DNA from: Plasmopara viticola
Taxonomy: Eukaryota > Oomycota > Peronosporomycetes > Peronosporales > Peronosporaceae
DNA: 64,000 bases
Direction: 5' to 3'
Assembly: GCA_001695595.3 (NCBI GenBank)
Contig: MBPM02000074.1
Span: 1-64,000, forward strand
How positions within the stretch are numbered: position 1 is the first letter of the stretch; each line of letters opens with the position of its first letter. The notes under the pieces were generated by a model. That model did no database searches and was not told the origin of the DNA. It saw only the letters and a program-made list of their open reading frames with translations. The translations under genes were made by a program, and so were the position numbers. Shown here piece by piece: positions 49,500-62,362 of this stretch.

Positions 49500-49840
49500 T
49501 GGAATTGGCTTCAAATTTTGGTGGGAATAACCAAAGTTACCGGCCTTACTGTCCGCCAACGCTTTAGCTGCATCCACCAGACACCGATTGCAAGCGACAT
49601 GTTAGTGCACCACAGTGGACCGAAACAATGCTGTCATCGTCCACTCGTCAATGTAGATGGCGAGCAGCAGTATTATGTGGATATCATTATCACGCGACGT
49701 TGCCACAAGCGTCGAGATTGCTATCTTGAGTTGCAGCGGATATTCTCATCTCAAGTACTTTTAAGAGTTTAAGGTCCTTCTGCGAAATTTTGTCCGGACG
49801 TTTCAGACGCTTCGAGATCACGGTGATCATTGTCTTCGGC
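49500..49840 (+). pseudogene. Ty3/gypsy chromodomain fragment (integrase C-terminal end)
   Basis: The plus-strand frame at about 49,640-49,750 reads RPLVNVDGEQQYYVDIIITR, followed by RCHKRRDCYLELQRIFSS. It then shifts frame into EFKVLLRNFVRTFQTLRDH. The pattern (P-x-V-x-VDGE ... Y-x-V-x-x-I-x-x-x-R ... YL-x-x-W-x-G, then a Trp/Glu segment) matches the chromodomain at the end of chromovirus-type Ty3/gypsy integrases. Such domains steer insertion to marked chromatin. Frame breaks show it is dead. It lies 3 kb beyond the integrase relic at 45.6-46.8 kb and may or may not be the same element. Confidence 0.6.
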
Positions 49841-52800
49841 AAGATCACACTTACGCTATCGAGGGTAAAAAATCAATTCGAGATCCACAGTGACCTCTGC
49901 ATGATGTTGCGGACGATAAATTGCAGAAGGACAGACCGCTAAGAGTCGACGAGGAGTCCCTAGCTACCGAAGGCACTACTTTACTAGCAAATCGATTTAC
50001 TGAAGCAAATTCCCGTGCCTTTGTACCAAGCGCCTGAAAACATTAATTATTTCCAAAGCTTCAGGAAGTGTGAGCATCACATGCACGGTTTGCATTTCCA
50101 GCATCAAACCTTCGCTTCTTTAAGCAACCAAGTACGCACGGTACATGTAGCCACCATCTCGATCCTTGAAGCTGTTCTATTAGCTATACGCTTCGGCACA
50201 TCAGGGTCGACCACTGAAGCAGAAAATGGGTACGGAGTGCACAGCGAGTACGCCAATCGTTGAATGCGCTTACAAGTGCGCGGCTCAGATAAGCGCGTTG
50301 TACGCAAAAAGCCATCCAAAGGTCTTTTCGGTCAAATTGTCTTGGTGGTGCGAGCCGAAGCCAGCCGAGTCCTCTCTTTACCAAGGAAACCGACGCGTGC
50401 GGCGTATAACACCGATGATGCATAAGGTGTGAACTGCAAAGAAGGCAATTAAATTACCATCGTGGTTCATTCAGTTTGCTGTGCAGACTTGTGTGAGGCT
50501 GCACAAATCGTGGCGGTAATATCTGCTGAACAGAAGGCTTCAAAAACAGATATGACTTATATGGACTCTTGATGCCAAAGTCTCGTTGATAAAGAGCTTA
50601 ACGGGTTGACACAAGTCAGTGCGAATCACGTGAATTGATACTATCATTTTGAGCTTTGAGTCAATTGATAATACAAACATCAATCCAAACGCAGTAGTCA
50701 GAAGTGAGAAGTTAGAAGAAAAGCAGTCCGTGCTTAAAGGATCACTACTTAAGCATAAAAGTAGAAATCGACATGCTAGGTCGTAATTGTAAGACCCCTA
50801 CCTCAGAAGAAGTTTGTCGATGAACCAAAATTAAGTTCAGCTTACATTTAAATCGGAGTTTGTTAATCTGCGGTTTGTGTTTGTTAAAAGAAAGTCAGAC
50901 CCTTGAGCTCACGATTTATTCAGCCTAGAGCTACCGCAGTCCCACTATCGATAGGGTCCTTGGCCCGATCTTCTTCAGTAAATCAATATGTTTCGAGAAC
51001 ACGATTGCTCGATAGGATCTAATCTACTGCAAGGCTTCTAGTTTGCTGACTAGTCACAAAGCTACGCTTCACGAATCCGTTGAGCCATGAAATCTTATCC
51101 TTTTAAGCTCACGCATAAAACCAACCATGATCTTCAGATCGGAATAGCTGGGTGGAAATGCCCGATCGGGTCATGATCAAGCACGCCAAGAAGCTTACAC
51201 ATTACACGTTTATTTGTAAAACTCAATTCGCATTTGGGTCAAATTAAACCCCAGGATATACAATTCTTTGAAAATATCATGTGATTAGCAGAAAAAAGGG
51301 AGCGATAACACGCTTGTGCATCGAATAGAGATGTATTTATATGGACTTATTAGCAGTAGCTGATCTGATCGGTTAAGTATCTGGCAAGCTGCTTAAAAAA
51401 ATTTACACGGTGCCAACGACCCTCGCCAAATTGGCTTTATGAGCAGCACCAAGCCAAGAATCACCGGCGAAGACTGCAAATGGTGCGATCATAGACAATC
51501 ATACAGCTAATGAAATTCCTCCGATAGTTGGCAGCCCAAGGGCTCAGTCATTGTCCTCAGCAACATGAGGGATCATGTGGTGATGTGCCTCTTGCAATAT
51601 TTGCAAGGCTCCAACAACACACAGACATTAAGGCTGTGCACATTTTGCTAAAGCCACTTTACTACAAAATTATGTTTTTTTACAGGCTGTTAAGCATATT
51701 GACTGAGCCGTTGCAAACCCTTGTATTCTTATGACGAACAGAAAAAAGAGCTATATAGCGCGGACGCGTTGACACAGATGCTAGATATAAACAATGCACG
51801 CTCCAAAGAAGTATTTTCTAACGAATGTTACTATCTCGTTGCGATGAGCGCTCTCTGCTTAGACTTGATGATAGCATAAAATACTGGGTAGTTGTTTCGC
51901 TAGCGATGGACGAATCTTTTTATGCTTACCTGCTCAGCAGTCGTTTCTAAATATGATTAAGAAATTATTGCGCTCTAAATTGATGGTTTAAAGTCCCATT
52001 GGATAACTGAAAATGTGCAGATACAGCTGCATCGTACGGCGTAACCATTGACAATCCTGTGACAGACGAGGTCCTGCTTGATATTGCGAGGGCGAGAGTT
52101 GAACACCCTGTAGTGGAATACCTAACCGATAAGGCTGATCGGTACCTCACATTTTGTAACAAAACATTCACCGACAGTGAAGATCGGCATAACTTTGAAA
52201 GGCTTTTGTCTTGCGAACAAAAGACAAGACGATGTCATTGGAGGCTGACGACACATTAAGAACATAATTGAATTGCCGGCAGCACGCAGATGATGGTTCA
52301 AGAAGGATGAAATTCAGAAAGTTACGGATTGTAATTCGCTTCATGCTATCCAAACAAGACGATAATGGATCGAAGAGAATACTACTGACAAAGGTTGGGC
52401 CCACAAGGCTCGTGCGGTACCATCACGAGTACCATTGCAGTAAAGTGTGGTGTTTCCATTTTAACTCAAAGATAGAGTAAGTTAAACGTCAATTGCGTCG
52501 TTTCAAGAGCTCACATGCAGCAAAGCTATCATAATACTGCTTCAAGGAAGCGCCAACACACTTCGTTTGATACTAAAAGTCATTACGAGTCGCAAATTGC
52601 TATCTACTTGACTCCGAGAAATATTATTAGTCTTACAATAAAAGTAATTCTTACACTTAAAAAATCGAGCTGAATTTTATCGAAGAATTTTGGTGAAACT
52701 TATTGTGGAAATTACCATCTAGCATATGACTTCCTACCCACATGCATAAAGCGGTCAAACAATGTTTCGGATGTATATAAGAAGATAGTACTTATTTTGA

Positions 52801-53860
52801 TGAGCTAGCAGAAGCCATACATGAACAATATAGTACTCTTCTGGCAAGCTCTAGGCTCATGTAACCCTTTACAACCCCCCCCCATATCAAGCCTTTAGGC
52901 TCCTTGAATTCTTTCTCGTCAAAAAATCACCTGTTTTTTTTGTCTATAAAACAAAAACCAAGCTCACAGTGACCAAATACAACACTGTATCTCAGCATAA
53001 GTGCACCATGCCTTTGGATAAAAATAAAGACGGTCGAGAAACAAACTCACGTCACGCGCGTCTATAACTCTTTGTTTGAAGACAACAAGACGTGTCAGAA
53101 GGCTGAGACCTTCAAAGTTCACTCGACAAAAATTGAGCCCTTTTTTGAGCCTGCTGCTCGTATTGCCAAATCAACGAGTCTAGCAAATTATCCTATATAC
53201 GCTGTGCTCACCTGAGCCACACACTCGTCGTGTATCGCACACCGTGAAATCGAGAGCATTCAGTGAGCTTGCCGCACACTCCAGGCACGCATTGTCCAGT
53301 CTCCGATTACAAAACTGAGTCAAAGGTCATAATTTATATCCTTGATGAGGCACAAGAGCACGAAATGCAGTCACAGTGCGATAAATTTCGCTTAATTCTC
53401 TACCTGCGGATAAACTTAAAGCTCGTGCCTACATGACATTGGGGCTCTGGCTTCAATGAGTGCTCAGCGCAAGATACGCGTCGCTCTTAAAGGCGTTCAT
53501 AAGCTTCACAGAACTTTTCGATCCGAATTATTTATGCTCATTTGACAGCTCAATAGAGCGAAGGCTCGGTGCCGGCACTTCAAATTATACCGGTGGCAAA
53601 GCACCTCATAAAGCTTCCTAGGATGACGGCAGACTTTTTTATCAGTGGATAAGGAGCTGTGTTTTCTGACTGCTCTACAGGACAACTTCAAAAAAGTTGA
53701 TGTTCTGGTAAAAAGGTAATTTGGTTACGAGTTTGTCTTGGGACAGGGTGTTGTCCAACGCGTAACAAATGCTCCCGTGAACACTTTGCCGTAGCAAAAA
53801 ATCAGGGAACTATGCTCGTGGTCTTACCACCTTCGACACTGGTGGTGGGAAGCATGAACA
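49841..53860. other. Long gene-less stretch
   Basis: About 4 kb of AT-rich sequence. Open frames are short and none carries a domain I recognise, including the frames at 50,015-50,432 and 52,059-52,480. A poly-C run lies near 52,876. Probably degenerate transposon DNA. Confidence 0.45.
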
Positions 53861-54059
53861 CTCAACATCATGATCGGAAGCTTAGAATTATCTTGCCAGA
53901 GAAGGGCCATGAGGTCACATGTTTTTTGTATTTCCTCTACCTTACAAGATACTGAGTTTGACCCTGGAGACGGCGTGCGCAATAATACTATCCACGAAAA
54001 AGCCCTGTTATCAAGGGTATGTGGAAAAAGATGTTCAAAAACATCATGCGGCACACTTA

Positions 54060-54180
54060 GCACTTTGCTATGATGTCGCTCGCGATCGGTGTCTGGTCAA
54101 TGGATCTTATACGTCGGTGGACCGTAATGCCAACAACCTCAGTATATCCAAACCAAAATATGCACTGGGTACTACAAGGT
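54060..54180 (-). repeat. Dispersed fragment, inverted relative to a copy at 49,520-49,605
   Basis: The reverse complement of this stretch contains 'gaccagacaccgatcgcgag' followed by 'cgacat', preceded by 'ggcattacggtccaccgacg'. It aligns with plus-strand 49,520-49,605 ('ccagacaccgattgcaagcg', 'ggccttactgtccgccaacg'). Its family is not identified. The partner overlaps the chromodomain-bearing relic, so it is likely a retroelement piece. Confidence 0.5.
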
Positions 54181-56739
54181 CCAAACTCAGGTCTTATTCG
54201 ACCAGTTCTCGAGCCTTGTGCGCGTAGTTGTATTGCTGCGAGGAAATCGCTCGATTTTAGATAAGAGTTGTGGTATTTCGTTCCCAGAGTCAAATTCTGG
54301 GTTATTTTACAAATCGAGCCCGTCTAGACCTAATCGTAATCAACGCTTATGTGCTCACCTTGACCATATCATAATACGGCTTGTGTAAGACCACATTAGA
54401 GCACAGGATGTGTTTGTATTTGTTAAAATAGCATCAAGATCATAGACGAATCGTATAAATTAGAGTTTAAAAAGACTATTCAATCTAATGTATAAGAAGC
54501 GTAGACCTTGTGGAAATTAGTCAGCTTTGTTGTTAGTCTCAGAGATTAAGAAAAAAAATTGCAGATTGTGCAAGAGCACTAAAATGTCCACCAAATATGG
54601 CCCAACGAAGAGGCCGTACGACTATGCACCCGTCAACAAGTCTAAGACCTTGCTAACAAAGTATATCAAGCGCTTCTGACGACACCGAAGCTTCACGACC
54701 AACGTAGCGCATGAAAAAAACAAGCGCCAACTTCACAGAATGCGGCGGATGCTAACGACAAAGCGGATTCAACCTTCCAGCGACTGTTGCAGCGGCAGGG
54801 TAAGACACACCCTACAAACAGAAAAACTTGCTGGTTCCCACTCAGCAACAATAGCAATATCAAGCCCATATTTAAGCCCAAGTGCGAGCCCAATGCACGA
54901 GCGCATAGGCTTTCTTGTCGCACCAAGAGGCGAGCAGAAGAAGTAGGGTCCTTCTGCTAATACAGAAAGGCTTGGCGAAACCATTGAGCTAGTGATCTTT
55001 GCAACGAGACTGCATTACATCAATAAACACCACTTGATGGAAGCTAAGTCGTCGGACTTTCCGACGCTCATCTTGGGTAATATAGACAAATTCGCGCCAA
55101 ATTGGCTCATGCCTCTATAACAGACTGCTATCGCTTAAACGTGCATAAGAAAAGGGCACTGTTTAAAGTTTAATGCGCGCACGCCTCAGGCCTACTTGGG
55201 GTATATTTTTTGGGAGCGGTTGTTTCACTTGATGCAATTAAATTGCTCAAGAGTACTTTGGGACTTGATGTCTTGAGCTGAAATACAATCAGTGCTTTAA
55301 AAAACGTTTTTTGGAATAGAAGGAGGCCGCGGAAACTAAAACGTCTTAGTACTCTCGAAGCGGCCATTATAACATTTGCCATTTTTGAGTTCGCACATTC
55401 CTCAGTTAGACAACTTCGTGTTCAGTCCAAGTCAATCATGACGGTGTGCATAGAATCGGGCCATCGTGCGTACACTTCGCAACCCCAGAAACCATAGAGA
55501 TTTAAAAAGATAGAGGACCTGAATGACGACTGCACTAGATCTGCAACATGCAATAATTGTAGCGTTGTCGGCCACATTTTTGTGCAGCGTGTGCTACTTT
55601 GCGTAGGAAAACAAAACGCTACATTAAAGTTGTGCTATATGCTATCCTCGATGCAAATGCTTAAGTGTAAAAGACGTTGGTCAAAAAACCCCCGTCGCCA
55701 TCTTCCTCGAGAACGTATGCTGTCTAAATGATGTATTTCTAGACTCGGTGAAGTGACTTAAGGTCGAGGTGACGTATGGTGGGAAGAACCAAAATCTCCT
55801 CAATTGGCTGTCTAATCCCGGTGAACCCGCCCACTTGAATGTGCAGATACCTAGTCCCTTTAGCATCGCGGACGTGACTGGAGTACAGGACGCATGACTC
55901 CTCGCATTATCACGGGACTCCACAAGGCACTTCAATCAAGACTACGAAGCAACGTCCAGCCAGATGGGTTGTCAACACAAAGCTCGCATAAATCAAAGTC
56001 GCGAGGTTTTTCAACAATTGTCGACAACAGTTTTACCGAGGCCACCAGGGAATGACACATCTAACTTCTTCAAAGCGGTTCTGGATATGCGAAGTTACGA
56101 CATAAACATTGAAGCCGACTTTATTATCAACTCGCATTATTTCGAGAAGGCCGAGCGCTTTAAGTTTCAAGAAAATCATGTTCGAGGACAATCCAGGCTA
56201 TAAAACGCTACGCAAATATGCGGACCAAGACGTTCGCGCATAGAATCTGTGCCCACATACTTGTGTAGCATTCAGGTGTCCGCTCAGAGCTGCCTAGCAA
56301 GTCGCCTTTAGTATGGTAGAAAATTAAGCACGAAATATGCTCAAGCCTGGTATCAAGCCTGTATTCGTCAATCAGTGACGGTAGCGTCTTGAACAGCGCT
56401 TGACAATTCGAAAATGAGCCAACAAGATGGTTTAAGCAGGCACTATTCGACCAAGTACGTCTGACTTCTTCGGGATCAGCGTTCTGTGTCAAGGAGCCTG
56501 TAAGCTGGCGCATTATGGACGACTATCATCAGCAAAATGGCCAATGATTTTGCCGGCATAATATTGCTGCGTTGAAAAGACACCTTTGACGCTATGTTTT
56601 GGTTTTTTTGCATGGTCCTACTATGGGGTCACAACCTCGTGAAAGTGCAAATATTTTATATTCTGCTTTTAAATCCAGATAGTCTATTTGAGTAGCTAAT
56701 TCCTCCCGTTAAATCTGGCAATAGCCGTATACTTTTAGT
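54181..56739. other. Gene-less stretch upstream of the gypsy RT relic
   Basis: Frames at 54,740-54,984, 55,964-56,203 and 56,208-56,513 lack recognisable domains. By position this could be the Gag, protease and early RT part of the relic that starts near 56,740, but I see no zinc knuckle or protease motif. Confidence 0.4.
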
Positions 56740-58144
56740 TGGCTTTGATACAATACCGTTTGAGCTTAGAGTGCTGTAGTAAAAATCTCCTTCGACAGCA
56801 TCTACGTGTTCACGCAAAGGGAAGACATCGCAGATCACGTAACGGCCTTAGGCCGAGTGCACAAGAAGTACAGAGAGCAGCTAATATATGTCAGGTTGTC
56901 CAAGTACCGGTTCTACAAGGATAGATTTTAATGGCTAAAAGACTTTGACGGACGAAAGACGTTCAAATGACCCTACAAGGTAAATGCCATCGCAAAACAG
57001 CTTGTATTAGAGGCAAAGAGGCAAATGAATGCTTTTTGGGCACTACAGGCTGTGTCTCATAGTCTCTGCACGGACTTTGCGCAACTTACGGGACCACTCC
57101 ACGATAGTAATAATTAAAAACTTTTTCTAGAAGAGATCGAGTTCTCGTACGATCAACTACGCTGCTGCACTGAGCTTAACCGTCGCTAGACCTTTTTATC
57201 TGTTCGTAGTCTTCCAAAATCTTCGATACTGTTTGGTAAAGAAATTGACGCCTTGAAATACGTCATCGAGGGGGGGTTATTCTTAAAGAAGGGAAGCAAG
57301 AGCATCCTATTCATTAACCCGTCAGAAGATGAAGCCAGCCGAGATGAAACACTTTGCATTCACTTAAAGTATGGTGGGTAGATCTTCTCGATCGGCAATT
57401 TCCTGTCACAAGAGCATTGAAACGATCCTGGCGCAAAAGACTGCACACCACAGAGTGGCACGTTGGTTTTATAGGCTCGCTAAATCTTAGTCTTTGATTA
57501 CGTCGTCCCCCGTAAAAATAAATTTAAAGCTGATGCATTGTCACACAATTTAAAACTTAAGCGTGAAGCTTATCAAGTTAGCTTACAAGAACTACCATTA
57601 AAGGCTAGGAATTGCGAGAGTGTGAAGATAATTAGGAACGGTGTCTTAAGCCTTGAAAACAACTTCTTCATGGAATTGTGCTCGCAATTGACCATAAAAG
57701 GTTGACAAAAGGAGGGGATGTGTCAAGATACTAATTGCTGGATCGTGTTTGTACTATCAAATAGGCGAATATGAGACTCCACGACTGTGTATTCTCGACA
57801 ACAAAGACGAAAGAATTGTATCATCCTTGAAAAATAAAATGCTGCATCGACACACTCTCCATGGATTTTATGAAACCTGCTGGGTCGTGGGTCAAAAGTA
57901 CTACTGGCCGAAAATGACGGAGTACATCCAGAGCTATGTCAACACTTGCAGATTGATTTGGCACAAGATGAGACATTTTAAACCGCCGGTATTTCTCCAG
58001 CTTTTGGATGCGCCACGAGGCTGCTGTGGACTTCACCGTGTCTCTAAAAGCGGTCTTAATGCCTTCGTGTTGATTGTTGGTAGCCCTGGGACAATCTTTC
58101 TCATAAGGCTCCTTGTGTGGAAAGCCAGCCTTAGCCTTTAGCAC
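56740..58144 (+). pseudogene. Decayed Ty3/gypsy Pol (RT, RNase H, integrase)
   Basis: Domains follow in order on the plus strand. RT palm and following segment: 56,781-56,930, with FDSIYVFTQREDIADHVTAL and VRLSKYRFYKDR, where the usual catalytic YxDD is degraded. RT connection: about 57,026-57,110, LCTDFAQLTGPLHD. RNase H end: about 57,446-57,550, RVARWFY and, after a frameshift, DYVVPRKNKFKADALSHN. Integrase: 57,749-58,141, with the zinc-binding domain H...H (HRHTLHG), YYWPKMTEYIQSYVNTC and then RLIWHKMRHFKPP. The second cysteine of the C-X2-C pair is not in place and the catalytic core is cut off. Stops interrupt RT and RNase H. No LTRs recognised. Confidence 0.83.
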
Positions 58145-61100
58145 AAATGATCGGCTATATATGACAGTCTATTTGTATAAAATGTCGCATGATAAAGATA
58201 GGTATTTCGAGAATAATAGTGCCAAGGTGGCTGTTCGTTTCTTTTTTGCTGTAATTGATATGAGACAATAATGCTCTAAACGCATAATGATTTTTTAAAG
58301 GGCTTGAACAAATTCGTAGAGCCGTAAATGAGCATAGAATCAGCGTTAAGGCTGCTCTGAAACAACAATTAGGCCGCAACACAAGCTGGTCATAAAGAGT
58401 CCTCATTTTGATAAAAATGGCTGTCTGATCTGTCTATGAATGGACTTAATATTACTCTACATTTGGAAAAGTAGCTTGCGCTAATATTTGGCCCAGACCA
58501 TACCAACAATGGCCAAAATATTATGGTTTTACTGCCTGCAAATAGGGCCTAAGCATTGGCTGGTATTGATAAGTACAATTCTTTGCACACTAAGCGTAAC
58601 CGAGCTGCTCTGTCAACTAACAGATTGTCAGTAATAGTAATATTATAGCTTCATCAGTGTTATTCACGGTGAAACAAAGGTAAAGCAAAAACTTTGAAGT
58701 ATTATGCGTCTAGTTAGCAAACTAACGGTTTCACTATTTTTTCAGCATATTGTTGGTATTATAATTTATGTCAATAGTGTTTACGCACATATACTGTAGT
58801 ATCGAAATTAGTGCCATACGCACTAATACACGTGTCGGCGTTTTGCTTAAATGAACTTGTTGGTTGTCAGAGATCAAAAGTCCGCAGAGTATGTTCAAGT
58901 ACATCATTCCAAATTAAATGCTTTCGTCATCGTTTATCGTTACTGCATTTGAGAGGCGGTGGCAGCTTCAGCCTAATCTCACCGACGAATGTTCTGATCA
59001 CGAAAATGAAAATGGTAGTTCTGAAGCTCAAGAAATCGAAGGTGGTGTTCACGGTTCGCGAAGAATGAAGCTATCAAATAAATGACTAATGACGAAACCG
59101 AATTTGGAGAAACAGACGTCATTCTCCGATTTATCTATATATTTCTTATGGCCTTCCAAGGTACATACAACGCAAATCATGTCAAAATATCGCTGGTGAA
59201 AGCCTCGTGTGCATGTCGTGGACCCGAAAAGTCAGATCAAATCTATAATCATTCTGTAGCCATCCCACCGTAAAGTGCTGATTATTAAAGTTTGTTGCAG
59301 CCGGCGTTCTGAGTGGGTCGAGCACGTATACGATCGATTCCAGGAACGACTTGCCGTCCAAATGCTGTTGCTGCAAGTATTTTTTCTGGTCTTCTCATTG
59401 TTGCCCCTCGTTATATCATCCGTGAAAATTTAATGCTACGTATGTCAGTCAAAGGTATCAGAATCGCATCATCGATAAGATCAAATTTTACAGTTGGTGG
59501 TAAGCCGAGTACGTTTCACACTGAGTGACGGAAGTTTCTATGCTAGAAATCAAACAAAATCATTCTGCATACGCAGTCTGGGAAACGTTTGTGCAGTCCT
59601 GAAAAAAGGAGCACATTGAAATGTCTGTTGCTCATCATATGTGTGAGCTCGAGTGCGGATTTAATCCGATAAGCTGAACGAAATCCTTGTTGAGAACTTA
59701 CGCAATCTAATACCGAAGCTGTTAATGATCGAACTCATGGATTTCGTGGAGAAGAAAGCGTCAAATATGCAGATGTAGTGTGTGGGGGCGAGAAAATGAC
59801 CATAATGGCTCGGGTTACTGGTTGCTTATCTTCTCGAATCTGCCCTCCAATGATAGTATTTGAGGGAGGTTTGCAGCTTTTTCGTCAAAAGAGTACCTAG
59901 TGATGTTGTTGGGGCTCTTTACCATTGTAGTCCTAAAGTGTGGAACGATAAGAAGGTATGTACAACGTACTTAAAGATTGACATCCTGGGTAGCTATGGA
60001 TGTAAGTATAGTCCTTATGAATAGGAGAGCCCGTGCGTATCCGGTGGTCCCTATCTAAAAAGAATGTTGATGTTTCTGGACATCTGCGGCGGGCACAACA
60101 CTACGAATGACCTCGTTTCGATCTCGGAACGGACGAAAAAAAGGTGAGCTTCCTCCCGCCATGCTCCACTGATTTGGTCCAACCGACAGATTTGTTCGTC
60201 ATCAGCAAGATAGAAGAAGCATGGACTGCTCTTGAGATGCATAAAAGCTGCGAATGACTAATGCTGGGGAATGGTCGAATGGTGTTTGCAGTGATGTTGC
60301 GCGATCGAGGAAGCTATTTGAATCCCGGAAAGCGCTATTTTAGAGTTAGCCGCGAAATCTGTGCGTCAAGTCAACTAGATGCACACTTCTTATAGTCCCA
60401 CGTGTAGTGGTTCGATGTAGACTTTGACTCGGCGTCAATGGCCGATGGAATGAGAAACAATTATTGTTACAACTTTAAGAGATCATCAAGTAGCATCATA
60501 AATAGCTTGGCGGTAAGCCTGTCCCCGTGTTAGGTCATCTGAAAGACAATATTGGAGCTTACGAACACTGATTGGATTGTGTAATCCGTCAGAGTAATGC
60601 CTTCAGTGTATACCGGCCGCTGGACCATTCTCTCCGACGTGTCAGCATTGAAGAATCAAGGACGGTGGACGGTGAGCTGTCAAACAATCTTGCAGACAGC
60701 TCCGAGGCGATTCGGTGCAACACCGGCTACGCCTCTACTATTCCGGATGGGCCTTCAAAACTTAAGCAGGCACCTGTTCTGGTTTTGGCTTGTAGGACAA
60801 TTTCTCCGAGCGTCGATTGCGATGCTTTCGATTTCACCTTCGATTCCGCGCAAAATTTAAGCTTGGAGAGCAAAAAGATTTGGTACTGGTGAGCCTATCG
60901 ATGTGTCCATAAGCAACGTCAATTTGCCAAAAATCCTGCGCTTGCTTCTGTTCGTGACAATTTTTTTGACATATCCAGCAAACATCATCTTGACATCGCC
61001 TTTTTGGCTTTGGTACTACCACATAGCTTCTCCGATGCTGAAGTCAATAATCGTGAAAACTACATCTTTAAGTATAATCTCAACTGTTTGCAGCTTGATC

Positions 61101-61693
61101 ACCGAAGCTACAATCAGATCAATCTTTCCACCCAAGTTTCGATTGATTTCAGTAAAAAGCCTGTGCAACAGCTCTTTGTGTACACGCTTGTCATCGAATT
61201 TAATAAATAGCACGCCACCCCACGATGCTTGCAGATCAACAAGATACGGTGGATAGTCTATCACAGCACGGTTCGAAGAGCTTATTAGCCCCAAGATCAC
61301 ATAATGGCACGATTCACCTGGACGTGCAGACAATTGTCTCAAATACGTGACATAATTACCATGCGATGGAGCTCTTATAACTCTTAAGGCCATCAGAATT
61401 AATGACCATTATTCCAAGCGACTGCTTAGAGGCGACTCGTCCAGCCTAGCTTTCTAGACGTGCTGAGACTCGTTCAAGGCGTAACTAAGCGATGAAGCTT
61501 CTTTTGAAGCACGGATCCTTCGTTCGGGCACTTATGTAAAAAAATGGGGATGCAATACAAAATCGACCTGTATTGCACCCCAAGATCTGTTCTGTGTATT
61601 GGTATTAGAGCCACAACTGAGCGTATGGTCTCCCTATATAAGCGTCGAGATATTGTACACTGAAACAAAGTCATTATTCGTTAAGCTATGGCC
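58145..61693. other. Gene-less stretch with weak minus-strand coding remnants
   Basis: On the minus strand a 125-aa frame at 61,393-61,016 runs into a further frame at 61,022-60,834 through a frameshift. It contains VASVIKLQTVEIIL, which faintly recalls a Ty1/copia RT block, but I cannot identify it with confidence. Frames at 60,572-60,892 (+), 60,051-60,242 (-) and 59,182-59,528 have no known domain. The rest shows nothing recognisable. Confidence 0.35.
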
Positions 61694-61860
61694 AAGAGAA
61701 GTCTGTGTACGTCTAGATAAATCGACGAGACTGATTTGTGGCCGTACGGCATCTCAGCACTTACCATAACATTGTGGATATCGACTCTTTTGAAGCGCTG
61801 GGACGTTGTTCAACCTCATTGTTGTCCTTTCTGTCTTATTTTATTGCGGAATGTGATGAC
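61694..61860. repeat. Inverted pair of isolated, ancient satellite monomers
   Basis: In plus orientation, 61,765-61,860 reads 'cataacattgtgg', 'cgactcttttgaagcgctgg', 'gacgttgttcaacctc', then 'tttctgtctta'. This is the family B order. Just left of it, the reverse complement of 61,694-61,762 contains 'gctgagatgccgtacggc' and 'tttatctagacgtacacag'. These match the outlier monomers at 47.7-48.5 kb ('gctgagacgttgtacggc', 'ctttctagacgtgtgcag'). Two monomers thus face each other head to head. Confidence 0.6.
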
Positions 61861-62362
61861 TAATTCGTGCTTCTAATAAGCTTATTTTGCAACCCTACTT
61901 GCACAAAGGCTAATGAGCATACATACTTAGGGTACGCAGTAAAGAAAGCGCGTTTACGCGAAAACTTGTGTGTCAATGACGGACAACGCCAAAAACAAGG
62001 CGAAGCTTTAAAGTCTTTCAATAGCCCGCCGGTACGGTAGACCCTGTAGATGAACCGACGTACAAGATGTTTGGCTTTTAAATCCGCTATCGTATCAATC
62101 CATCAAAATAACAATTGTGCGCTGAGGTAGCATCCTACATATAATACGCATGGTTTTGAGCATCCAGACTTGGTGTCATGCACATCGTTTCTGCCAGCCC
62201 AGACTTAGTGCGTATTCATATAAAGTTTGTAGCACGCAGCGGCGTGCTATAAACTCAAACTTTAGCCCTTCCAGAAATAATGGAAATACACACTATATAC
62301 GGTCGACGGAGCTAATAAATATTTAACCTATTTAAGTTATCAATCCCCCCCATTTTGGTATC
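61861..62362. other. Spacer left of the TIR element
   Basis: No gene seen. A short hairpin 'tagcacgc-agcg-gcgtgcta' occurs near 62,229. The end of this interval, 'caatcccccccattttggta', looks like a second, partial copy of the TIR terminus that follows. Confidence 0.4.

Noticed and set aside
60834..61393. A two-frame minus-strand Ty1/copia RT relic
   Set aside because: Only a short phrase (VIKLQTVEIIL) recalls copia RT; neighbouring motifs are missing, so it is mentioned only in the description of the spacer.
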